Shown here in pieces: positions 19,358 through 27,221 of a DNA stretch of 64,000 nucleotides; position 1 is the first letter of the stretch, and each line of letters starts with the position of its first letter. Made by a program: the position numbers and the translations under genes. A model generated the notes under the pieces. The model made no database searches, had not been told where the DNA came from, and worked only from the letters and a program-made list of their open reading frames with translations. This DNA comes from Stenotrophomonas lactitubi (lineage in GTDB: Bacteria > Pseudomonadota > Gammaproteobacteria > Xanthomonadales > Xanthomonadaceae): positions 1,054,001 through 1,118,000 of the forward strand of contig NZ_PHQX01000001.1 of NCBI RefSeq assembly GCF_002803515.1. Reading direction: 5' to 3'.

Positions 19358-20543
19358 ATGCTCTCCGTCCTAAAGAACCGCACCTACCGCCACCTGTTCA
19401 CCGCGCAGGTGATCGCACTCGTCGGCACAGGCCTTCGCCGACCAGTTCCCGCGACGGTCATTACTCGTAGCGCTGGACCTGGTACGAGCGGTTGTCGCGA
19501 TCTGTTTGCCATTTGTCACCGAGGTCTGGCAGATCTATCTGCTGATCTTTGTCCTGCAAGCGGCATCCGCCGGCTTCACGCCGACTTTCCAAGCCACTAT
19601 CCCGGACATCCTTCCCGATTAAGAGGACTACACGAAGGCGCTGTCGCTGTCCCGGCTGGCCTATGACCTGGAAAGCCTGATTTCCCCGATGCTGGCTGCT
19701 GCGCTGCTGACCGTCATCAGCTTTCACAACCTGTTCGCGGGAACAGTGCTCGGTTTCCTCGTTTCAGCCGCGCTCGTGGTCAGCGTGCGGTTGCCCACAA
19801 CTATTCCCGGACCGCGCCGCGGCATTTGGGATCGCACGACCCGCGGCACACGCATCTATCTCGCTACGCCACGCCTGCGGGGCCTGCTGGCGATCAGCTT
19901 GGCCGTCTCGGCGGCGGGCGCCATGGTGATCGTGAACACGGTGGTTCTCGTGAAGGCGCGCTTTGGCCTAGGCGAGGTCGAAGTGGCGTCGGCACTGGCG
20001 GCATTCGGAGGCGGTTCGATGGTGGCAGCCTTCGTTCTGCCATCCTTACTGGAAAAGGTGGCCGACCGAACCGCGATGCTCACCGGCGCTACCGTACTGG
20101 TCGTGGGCACGGGGATCGGCGCACTGCTGCCGAGCTATGCATTGTTGCTGCCGCTGTGGTTGATCATCGGCTTTGGCTACAGCGTGGCGCAAACGCCATC
20201 CGGCCGTCTTCTGCGCCGCTCGGCCCATGCCGAGGACCGTCCTGCGATCTTCGCGGCACACTTCGCGCTGTCGCACGCCTGTTGGCTCATCTGCTACCCA
20301 CTTGCCGGCCGCTTCGGCGCGGTCATGGGCTTGCCATCGACCTTCATTGTCATGTCCCTGGTCGGCTTGGCCGGCGTGGCGCTGACGCTCTGGCTGTGGC
20401 CGGCCAGCGACCCTTCTGACGTGGCGCATGACCACCCCAGCTTGCCGCCGGATCACCCTCATTTACGCACACACGCAGACCAAGGCAGGCACCATCACCA
20501 GCTGATTCTGGATGACCTGCACCGTATCTGGCCGAAAGGATAG
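19358..20543 (+). pseudogene. Decayed MFS transporter
   Basis: The start MLSVLKNRTYRHLFTAQVIA is typical of an MFS pump and a good TM1. After GTGL the reading continues in another frame as FADQFPRRSLLVALDLVRAV, with the segment that would span TM2-TM4 missing, so a deletion plus frameshift occurred. In the second frame a TAA interrupts ILPD*EDYTKALSLSRLAYD (19619-19621), where GAA would be expected. The frame then stays open to 20543 with further membrane segments and a His-rich tail (HDHPSLPPDHPHLRTH). It probably encoded a Ni/Co exporter under the adjacent RcnR-like repressor. Confidence 0.85.
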
Positions 20544-20603
20544 GCACATTTTCTCGTTGCGGCATCACAACGCATGGCTTCGGAGGCTGAGAAGGGTGAG
20601 CCA

Positions 20604-20641
20604 AAATATATCAAATGAACACATATTCATGTGTTATATTT
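20604..20641. promoter_or_regulatory. SmtB-like operator before czcD
   Basis: The core ATGAA-N6-TTCAT (20615-20619 and 20626-20630) is extended outward by AATATA and TATATT arms. In all, 14 of 16 positions pair across 38 bases. It lies 36 bases before czcD, overlapping the expected promoter, as a zinc-derepressed ArsR/SmtB operator should. Confidence 0.75.
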
Positions 20642-20676
20642 CACCATAGTCAAACACTCAACCAGCAGAGGCGCCC

Positions 20677-21705
20677 ATGTCCCAATCCAATGCACATGAT
20701 CATGGTCACGACCATGATCACGACCACACCCCCACAGTGACCAGCGCCAACGAGCGCAAGGTTCTGGTTTCCTTCTTCCTGATCTTCGGCTTCATGCTCG
20801 TGGAAGCTGTCGGCGGCGTGCTGTCGGGCTCGCTAGCCCTACTTGCCGATGCTGGCCACATGCTGACCGACGCCGTGGCACTTGCCCTGGCTTACGCTGC
20901 CTTCCGATTCGGTCGCCGCGCAGCCGACAGCAAACGCACATTCGGTTACCTGCGCTTCGAGGTCATCGCCGGCTTCCTGAACGCCGTGACCCTGTTCGCG
21001 ATCGTCGCATGGATCGCCTACGAGGCGTGGGAGCGGCTGCAGGCGCCGCCCGTCATCCTCGCCGGCCCGATGATGATCGTCGCCGTGCTCGGCTTACTGA
21101 TCAACGTCCTCGTGCTGTGGATCATGACCCGCGGCGAAACCGATCACGTCAATGTGAAAGGTGCCATCCTCCACGTGATGGGTGACCTGCTCGGCTCTGT
21201 CGGCGCCATCGTTGCAGCGATCGTCATCTACTTCACCGGCTGGACTCCGATCGACCCCATCCTGTCGGTTCTAGTAGCGGCGTTGATTCTGCGCAGCGCC
21301 TGGAAGCTCCTGGCCAAGTCGATCCATATCCTGTTGGAGGGTGCGCCAGAGGACGCTTCGCCGGAAAAGGTGGAACAAGGCCTGATGAGCACTGTGCCCG
21401 GCCTGGCGGCTGTCAGCCATGTTCACGTGTGGCAACTCACTTCCGGTCGCACGATGGCCACGCTACACGTTCGACCCAACGTGGACGAGGAGGCGCGAGC
21501 TGTGGTCAAGCGCGTCGAGGCGGTGCTGCGAGAGCAGTTCAGCATCGAACACGCCACAGTCGGAATCGACTGGAACTCGGAGGCTGACGAGAACATCTGC
21601 AGCCTGCAACCCACGACAGGCCGTCAGGACCACAGCGGCCACGACCACAGTGAGCACAATCATGACCATGACCATGACCACTCCGCTCCCGGTCACAAGC
21701 ATTGA
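20677..21705 (+). CDS. czcD: CzcD-type cation diffusion facilitator
   Basis: A 342-residue inner-membrane cation/proton antiporter exporting Zn(II) and probably Cd/Co to the periplasm. Six membrane segments carry the paired transport site His61/Asp65 (GHMLTD) and His166/Asp170 (HVMGD), the HD-HD pattern of zinc transporters. Both termini are His-rich (HDHGHDHDHDH and HDHSEHNHDHDHDHSAPGHKH). The cytosolic C-terminal domain includes VSHVHVWQLTSGRTMATLHV. It is followed 43 bases later by an ArsR/SmtB gene in the same direction. Confidence 0.95.
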   Translation: MSQSNAHDHGHDHDHDHTPTVTSANERKVLVSFFLIFGFMLVEAVGGVLSGSLALLADAGHMLTDAVALALAYAAFRFGRRAADSKRTFGYLRFEVIAGFLNAVTLFAIVAWIAYEAWERLQAPPVILAGPMMIVAVLGLLINVLVLWIMTRGETDHVNVKGAILHVMGDLLGSVGAIVAAIVIYFTGWTPIDPILSVLVAALILRSAWKLLAKSIHILLEGAPEDASPEKVEQGLMSTVPGLAAVSHVHVWQLTSGRTMATLHVRPNVDEEARAVVKRVEAVLREQFSIEHATVGIDWNSEADENICSLQPTTGRQDHSGHDHSEHNHDHDHDHSAPGHKH

Positions 21706-21748
21706 GGCCGTGCTAGACGGTTCGCAGTTCACTTGAGGGTTTGAATCC

Positions 21749-22126
21749 ATGACATCCCGCAAAACCACCAGCGCCGCTATTGTGCAATGTTCGACCTCTA
21801 ACCACGGCACGACCACTGATGTCCTCGCACTATCGCAAAGTGACGTCGCTGTTCTGGCAGAGACCTTCCGCCTGCTGGGCGACCAATCGCGATTGAAAAT
21901 CCTGTTGCTGTGCATGCGCGGATCGGTCGCAGTGGGCGACATTGCTGGCTCGCTAGACCTGTCGCAGTCCTTGGTCAGCCATCACCTGCGCCTGTTGCGC
22001 GGCGCGCGCCTCGTGCGCGGCGAGCGCCAAGCCAAGCACATCTTCTACGGCATTGCCGACCAGCACGTCAGCCAGGTACTCCAGGACATGGCGGTTCACA
22101 TTTCGGAGGACAGACACGACGATTGA
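21749..22126 (+). CDS. ArsR/SmtB-family metal-responsive repressor (second copy)
   Basis: A 125-residue SmtB-type repressor closely related to the one at 10171-10527 (both contain LAETFRLLGD and LSQSLVSHHLRLLRGARLV). The alpha5 zinc-site pattern is conserved in ADQHVSQVLQDMAVHISED. It is cotranscribed with czcD and followed by a strong terminator. It is the best candidate for the TGAA-N6-TTCA operators at 20604, 22257 and 32395. It has no alpha3N cysteine motif. Confidence 0.92.
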   Translation: MTSRKTTSAAIVQCSTSNHGTTTDVLALSQSDVAVLAETFRLLGDQSRLKILLLCMRGSVAVGDIAGSLDLSQSLVSHHLRLLRGARLVRGERQAKHIFYGIADQHVSQVLQDMAVHISEDRHDD

Positions 22127-22148
22127 CTGAACATGTGAGTGCGCGCCG

Positions 22149-22178
22149 GCCTACTCCTTCAAGGGGTAGGCTTTTTTT
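22149..22178 (+). terminator. Intrinsic terminator after czcD-arsR
   Basis: A nine-pair stem from GCCTACTCC (22149-22157) to GGGGTAGGC (22163-22171) with a five-base loop, followed by seven T residues (22172-22178). Confidence 0.93.
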
Positions 22179-22256
22179 GGCTATCAATCTAGAGAGACAC
22201 CGGCGCGCCTTGCTGAATGCCTAGAAGACCCCACAAGCAAAAAGCACTCTAAAAAT

Positions 22257-22284
22257 AAACACTTGAACATATCTTCATGTGTGT
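22257..22284. promoter_or_regulatory. SmtB-like operator before the triple-repeat gene
   Basis: GAA-N6-TTC (22265-22267 and 22274-22276) lies inside TTGAACATATCTTCATGTG, with ACAC/GTGT flanks pairing. TTGAAC and a TATTAT box 16 bases later look like the promoter itself, so the operator would overlap the -35 box. Confidence 0.7.
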
Positions 22285-22357
22285 TATTATTTGTCTACGG
22301 GGTATCCGAAAGGCGTAAGGACCACGCCATTATTTTTAACGTCAAGGAGTATTGACC

Positions 22358-22927
22358 ATGTCCAAGAAAATTCGCTTTGCTGTTCTGCTTTCCGCACTTT
22401 TTGCTGCTGGAGCAAACGCTCAACCGTTCGCCGCAGATATGACACGGCAACAGGTCCAAGAAAATCTGACTGCTTGGAGGCAATCTGGGCTGGAAGCGTT
22501 GTCTCGCGGCGAAAGCGGCCCGGATACGTCCAGCCCTCAATACCAGGCTGCCTTTCAGCGCTACTTGCAATTGACCCAAGGTGATATGTATCAGGCGCCC
22601 TCAGCAGGAAAGACTCGTGCTGAAGTGATGGCTGATTTGGAACTGTGGAAAATCTCCGGCATGCACGCGCTCACCTCGCGCGGAATCACCACCGCTTCGC
22701 ACACCCAAGCCTACCAACAAGCCTACGAGAGCTACCTCCAGCTCAAGCTGGGTGCGGCTTACAAGGCTCCGGTGGCATTGACTCGTGCTCAAGTAAAGAG
22801 TGATTTGGCAGATTGGCAGGTTGCGGGAATGGCTGGATTCTGGGCTGGTGAGCAGACGCCTGATACCTATAGTGATGCCTACCGCACCGCATTTGAAACC
22901 TACCAGATGCTGCGCAACAAAAAATGA
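22358..22927 (+). CDS. Exported protein with three tandem DUF4148-like repeats
   Basis: A 189-residue periplasmic protein; the signal peptide ends at ANA-QPF. ATG at 22358 has AAGGAG eight bases upstream; an in-frame TTG at 22352 is too close. Three ~50-residue repeats follow, beginning MTRQQVQENLTAWRQSG, KTRAEVMADLELWKISG and LTRAQVKSDLADWQVAG, and each ending in a YxxAFxxYLQL-like helix. The unit resembles DUF4148, usually present once in Burkholderiales. There are no Cys or His clusters, so direct metal binding is not obvious. It is isolated behind the SmtB-like operator, implying metal induction. Function unknown. Confidence 0.75.
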   Translation: MSKKIRFAVLLSALFAAGANAQPFAADMTRQQVQENLTAWRQSGLEALSRGESGPDTSSPQYQAAFQRYLQLTQGDMYQAPSAGKTRAEVMADLELWKISGMHALTSRGITTASHTQAYQQAYESYLQLKLGAAYKAPVALTRAQVKSDLADWQVAGMAGFWAGEQTPDTYSDAYRTAFETYQMLRNKK

Positions 22928-23001
22928 CTTAATGGCAGCAGCATAAAGCAGCGGTCGGATGGTTCAGCCAGAAAGAGATTCTTTCTTTTTTTTGAATAAA
23001 C

Positions 23002-23029
23002 ATACAAACAAGTGTTCATTTGTTTGTAT
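23002..23029. promoter_or_regulatory. 10-bp perfect inverted repeat before the Zn/Cd ATPase
   Basis: ATACAAACAA (23002-23011) and TTGTTTGTAT (23020-23029) flank GTGTTCAT. It lies 64 bases before the ATPase start. The centre contains a single TGTTCATTTG half-site, so an ArsR/SmtB protein may bind, but the arm sequence differs from the other operators. Confidence 0.6.
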
Positions 23030-23093
23030 AACATTCCGATCGCTGATTTGTGCGTCCTGCCACGGCGATTACTCAGAGAACCAGGAGATTGAT

Positions 23094-25802
23094 ATGTCTT
23101 TGGAAACAAAGGACGGCACAGGAGCGCAGGACGAACAACTGGGCTTTCGGGTCGAAGGTATGGATTGCGCCAGTTGCGTCGGCAAGATTGAAACAGCGCT
23201 TGGTCGAATTGATGGCGTATCAAATGTACAGGTTAATTTTACAAATGAGACGCTGACGTTGACGCGCAGCACAAGTAGCCGAAATACTGCACGCGACATT
23301 GCCAAGAAAATCCGGTCCCTGGGCTTCGACGTGCAGGCACTGCCCGCGTCCGAAATGTCCGCAGCACCTGCACCGCGCCATGCGGCCCACGCGCATGACC
23401 ACGCCGGCTGCGGCGGCCACCATGACCATGGGCATGCCCACGACCACGGGCACGATCATTCGCACGGCAAAGCGTGCGGTGATGACCATGGGCATGCCCA
23501 TGGTCACGGCCATGCCCATGACCACGGTCACGATCACGGGGCCTGCAGTGGGCATGACCATGCGCCGGCCTCTGCCTCCCGTGGAGCACCCAGCACGCCC
23601 CCCAACGTGTCCATGCGCGTCGAGGGCATGGACTGCGCCAGTTGCGTCGGCAAGATCGAAACGGCCCTCGCTCGCATGGATGGCGTGTCCGATGCCCGCA
23701 TCAACTTCACCGCAGAAACGCTGGAATTGACGCTCGCGTCTGGCGGCCCCACGCAGCTCGGCCACATCGAGAAGACCATCAAGAGCCTGGGCTTCGGCGT
23801 CTCCGACGTGCGCCGCCATGATGGCTCAGCACCCGCGGCCCCAGCAGCAGCATCGACGGCGCGCCATCAGCGCTGGTGGCAGACGAAGAAAGGCAGGCAC
23901 GTGCTGGGCCTGGGCGGCCTGATGGGCTCGGCCTACGCGATCGCGCAGTTCGTTCCTGGCTACGCTGAATGGATCTTCGCCGCTGCGGTGATCGCGGGCG
24001 TGCTGCCGTTCGCTCGCAAAGCCTTCGCGCTGGCTGTGTCAGGCTCGCCGTTCTCTATCGAAACGCTGATGGTCGTCGCCTCGCTGGGCGCGCTCGTGAT
24101 AGGCGAGGCCGAGGAAGCTGCTGCCGTGGTGTTCCTGTTCGCGATCGGCGAGCTGCTGGAAAGCGTGGCCGCCGGCCGCGCGCGCGCCGGCATCAAGGCG
24201 CTGGCCTCCCTGGTGCCTAAGACGGCGGTACTGCTCGATGCCGCGGGCGGGCAGCGCGAAGTGCCCGCCGCTTCCCTGCGCGTGAGCGACCGCGTGCTGG
24301 TGCGCCCTGGTGACCGGGTGCCTGCGGACGGCAAGATCCTCCGCGGTGAAAGCAGCCTGGACGAGTCGCCTATCACCGGCGAGTCCGTACCGCGTCAAAA
24401 GGCTATCGGTGCCGACGTGTTCGCCGGCTCCATCAACGTCGATGGCGTGCTCGAAGTACAAGTCGAGAAGACGGCATCGGACAACACCATTTCTCGCATC
24501 ATCCAACTGGTGGAGCAGGCGCAGTCCTCCAAGGCGCCCACGGCTCGCTTCATCGAAAAGTTCAGCCGCTACTACACCCCTGCCGTCATGGCCATCGCGG
24601 CGTTGATCGTGGTGGTTCCGCCACTTGCCATGGGTGGCGACTGGGGTACCTGGCTGTACCGCGGCCTCGCACTGCTGTTGATTGCCTGCCCATGTGCGCT
24701 GGTGCTCTCCACACCGGCGGCCATCGCCTCGGGCCTTGCGGTGGCCACACGACGGGGCCTGCTGATCAAGGGTGGCAACGCGTTGGAAACCATCGGCCGC
24801 GTGCGCGCAATTGCCTTCGACAAGACTGGCACGCTGACCGAGGGCAAGCCGCGCATCACCGAGGTCCTGCCCTTCGGGCTGTTCAAGCATCAACAGGTCC
24901 TTGCGCTTGCCGCCGCTGTCGAGTCCGGCTCAAACCATCCCTTGGCGAAGGCCATTGTCGCCCATGCCAAGAGCCTGGACGTGGCGATTCCCCAGGCCAC
25001 GGGCGCATCGGCCATTGCCGGCAAGGCGGTGCGCGCCACCGTGAACGGCAGTGCGCTCGCTGTCGGATCGCCCGCCCATGCGGAACAGACGGCCACGCTG
25101 ACAGCCGCGCACCGCAGGGAAATCGACAAGCTGGAGGATGGCGGCAAGACCGTGGTGGTCCTGTTCGACGAAGCCAGCAAGAACGTTCTGGGCCTGCTGG
25201 CCCTGCGCGACGAGCCCCGCCGCGACGCGCGCGAAGGCGTGGCCCAGCTCAACGCCATGGGCGTGCGCTCGGTCATGCTGACCGGCGACAACCGCCGCAC
25301 CGCGCAGGCGATCGCCGGCAAGCTGGGCATCGAGTGGGAGGCCGAGCTGCTGCCGCAGGACAAGCTGCGCTTGGTCAACGAGATGAAGCGTGATGCCAAG
25401 GTGGCGATGGTCGGCGACGGCATCAACGACGCGCCGGCCTTGGCGACCGCCGACGTGGGTATCGCCATGGGCGGCGGCACGGACGTGGCGCTGGAAACCG
25501 CCGATGCCGCGCTGCTCAAGAGCCGCGTCACGGACGTGGCCCACCTGGTGGCCCTGTCGCGGGCGACGATGGCCAACATCCACCAAAACGTCGTATTCGC
25601 CATTGGCCTCAAGGGCTTGTTCCTGGTCACCACCGTGTTGGGTATCACCGGCTTGTGGGTTGCCGTGCTGGCCGACACCGGCGCCACGGCCCTGGTCACG
25701 CTGAACGCACTGCGCCTGCTGCGCTTCAAGGGCGCGCCGGAGGCCAACCACGGCGACGACGCCGGGCGTCCCACCACCTTGCCCGTGCCGTCTGCCCGCT
25801 GA
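23094..25802 (+). CDS. cadA: Zn(II)/Cd(II)/Pb(II)-exporting P1B-type ATPase
   Basis: A 902-residue ATPase of the ZntA/CadA group. Two HMA domains carry MDCASC (Cys25/Cys28, and again near residue 181), the form typical of divalent-cation pumps. Between them is a long His/Asp/Gly-rich linker. The membrane site is CPCALVLSTPAA, followed by DKTGT, SNHPLAKA, TGDN and [11 protein letters not shown] at 23094 has AGGAGA five bases upstream; the frame is open further upstream, but that would overlap the operator. It transports cytosolic Zn/Cd to the periplasm. Confidence 0.95.
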   Translation: MSLETKDGTGAQDEQLGFRVEGMDCASCVGKIETALGRIDGVSNVQVNFTNETLTLTRSTSSRNTARDIAKKIRSLGFDVQALPASEMSAAPAPRHAAHAHDHAGCGGHHDHGHAHDHGHDHSHGKACGDDHGHAHGHGHAHDHGHDHGACSGHDHAPASASRGAPSTPPNVSMRVEGMDCASCVGKIETALARMDGVSDARINFTAETLELTLASGGPTQLGHIEKTIKSLGFGVSDVRRHDGSAPAAPAAASTARHQRWWQTKKGRHVLGLGGLMGSAYAIAQFVPGYAEWIFAAAVIAGVLPFARKAFALAVSGSPFSIETLMVVASLGALVIGEAEEAAAVVFLFAIGELLESVAAGRARAGIKALASLVPKTAVLLDAAGGQREVPAASLRVSDRVLVRPGDRVPADGKILRGESSLDESPITGESVPRQKAIGADVFAGSINVDGVLEVQVEKTASDNTISRIIQLVEQAQSSKAPTARFIEKFSRYYTPAVMAIAALIVVVPPLAMGGDWGTWLYRGLALLLIACPCALVLSTPAAIASGLAVATRRGLLIKGGNALETIGRVRAIAFDKTGTLTEGKPRITEVLPFGLFKHQQVLALAAAVESGSNHPLAKAIVAHAKSLDVAIPQATGASAIAGKAVRATVNGSALAVGSPAHAEQTATLTAAHRREIDKLEDGGKTVVVLFDEASKNVLGLLALRDEPRRDAREGVAQLNAMGVRSVMLTGDNRRTAQAIAGKLGIEWEAELLPQDKLRLVNEMKRDAKVAMVGDGINDAPALATADVGIAMGGGTDVALETADAALLKSRVTDVAHLVALSRATMANIHQNVVFAIGLKGLFLVTTVLGITGLWVAVLADTGATALVTLNALRLLRFKGAPEANHGDDAGRPTTLPVPSAR
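23389..23570. repeat. cadA: Low-complexity His-codon repeat in cadA
   Basis: Tandem variants of CATGACCATGGGCATGCC encode the HDHGHAHDHGHDHSHG-type linker between the two HMA domains. It is coding DNA, not an intergenic repeat. The unit is partly self-complementary and prone to slippage, so linker length probably varies between isolates. Confidence 0.85.
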
Positions 25803-25816
25803 GGCAACAAGAGGGC

Positions 25817-25847
25817 TTGACCTTGCCGTCGTTGTAACGCCTAGCCT
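25817..25847 (+). promoter_or_regulatory. MerR-type promoter of the RND drug pump
   Basis: TTGACC (25817-25822) and TAGCCT (25842-25847) are separated by 19 bases. The spacer core CTTGCCGTCGTTGTAACG recurs with one change at 34354-34371. It lies 67 bases before the adaptor gene; the probable activator is the MerR protein at the end of this operon. Confidence 0.75.
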
Positions 25848-25913
25848 CCACACAAATGTCTGCAGAGCGCTTCGGAAGGGCCGGAGTCCTGCATCCAAGA
25901 AAGGGTCACTTCC

Positions 25914-27221
25914 ATGCGTAAAAAAATCAGAATCATTGTGGTGGCAGGCGTCATCGCAGCCGTCGGGGGGATAGCGATCGCTGCCCGCGACGCCAAGGAC
26001 GAGGGCAAGGCCGCGGCGCCCCCGGCGGGCGCGCCGATGGCGCCGCAGGTGCCCGTGGCCGAGGTCATTACCCGCACGGTCGCGCCATCGGCCGAGTAGA
26101 CCGGCTTCCTGGCCGCGCCCAAGACCGTCGAGCTGCGCTCGCGGGTCGGCGGCGCCGTCGATGCGGTGAGCGTTCCCGAAGGTAGCCTCGTGCGCAAGGG
26201 CCAACTGCTGTTCCAGATCGACCCGAGGCCGTTCCAGGTTGCGCTCGACACGGCCGTGGCGCAACTGCGTCAGGCCGAGGTGCTGGCCAGCCAGGCCCAG
26301 GCCGACTTTGACCGCGCCGAGCGCCTGGTGGCGACCGGCGCCGTCGCGCGCAAGACCTATGACGATGCCGCCTCCGCACGCAACGCGCGCCAGGCTCAGG
26401 TGCAGGCGGCTAAGGCCGCCGTTGCTGCGGCTCAGCTGGACCTGTCCTACGCCCGCGTCACTGCGCCCATCGCCGGGCGCGTCGACCGCGTGCTCGTGAC
26501 CGAGGGCAACTTGGTCAGCGGTGGCGGCGCCGGCGCGGCCACGCTGCTGACCACGATCGTATCCATCGACCCGTTGCACGTGTACTTCGACATTGATGAG
26601 GCCACCTATCTCAACGTCGTCAGCCGCTCGCGGCCCGCTGCGGGCGCCGGTAGCAAGGCTTCGCTGCCCGTGCAGGTCGGGCTGACCACGGACAAGGGTT
26701 TCCCGCACAAGGGCGCGCTTGACTTCGTCGGCAACACCATTGACCGAAGCACCGGCACGATCCGCGCGCGCGCCGTTGTGCCCAACCCGGATGGGCGCAT
26801 GGCACCCGGCATGTTCGCCCGGGCCAAGCTGTCCACCGGCGCGGCGCGCGAGGCCGTCCTGATCGACGATCAGGCCGTGGGCACCGACCAAGGGCGCAAC
26901 TACGTGCTGGTTGTGGGCGAGAACAACCAGGCCCAGTACCGGCCCATCGAACTGGGGCCGGTGGTGGACGGGCTGCGCGTCATCAACGGCGGCCTGCAGG
27001 CCGGTGAGAAGATCATCATCAAGGGCCTCGTGCGCCCCGGCATGGCGGTCACGCCGCGCATGGTGCCCATGCAGGCGCCCGCGGCACCGGCCGCCGGCGC
27101 GGCCGGCGCGACCAAGGCTGCGGCAAACGCTCCGGCTCCCGCTGCGGCGCCTGCCAAGGCCGGTGGCGCGGACCCCGCCAAGGCTGACGGCGCGGCCGGC
27201 TCGGCGGAGGCCCGCAAATGA
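25914..27221 (+). pseudogene. RND efflux adaptor (MexE/AcrA-like) with internal amber codon
   Basis: The frame encodes a complete periplasmic adaptor. It has an N-terminal membrane anchor (IRIIVVAGVIAAVGGIAIAA), lipoyl halves (LRSRVGGAVDAVSV and SYARVTAPIAGRVDRV), the alpha-hairpin (AEVLASQAQADFDRAERL) and a beta-barrel. A TAG at 26097-26099 interrupts it after residue 61 (VAPSAE*TGFLAAPKTVELR), in the same frame, where most homologues have a sense codon. Products could arise by suppression or by restart at GTG 26166, but the restart would lack the anchor. Its end overlaps the permease start. Either a recent nonsense mutation or a sequencing error is possible. Confidence 0.85.

Noticed and set aside
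24930..26891. A 653-codon minus-strand frame across cadA and the RND adaptor
   Set aside because: It lies opposite two recognisable genes and their intergenic promoter and has no family features.
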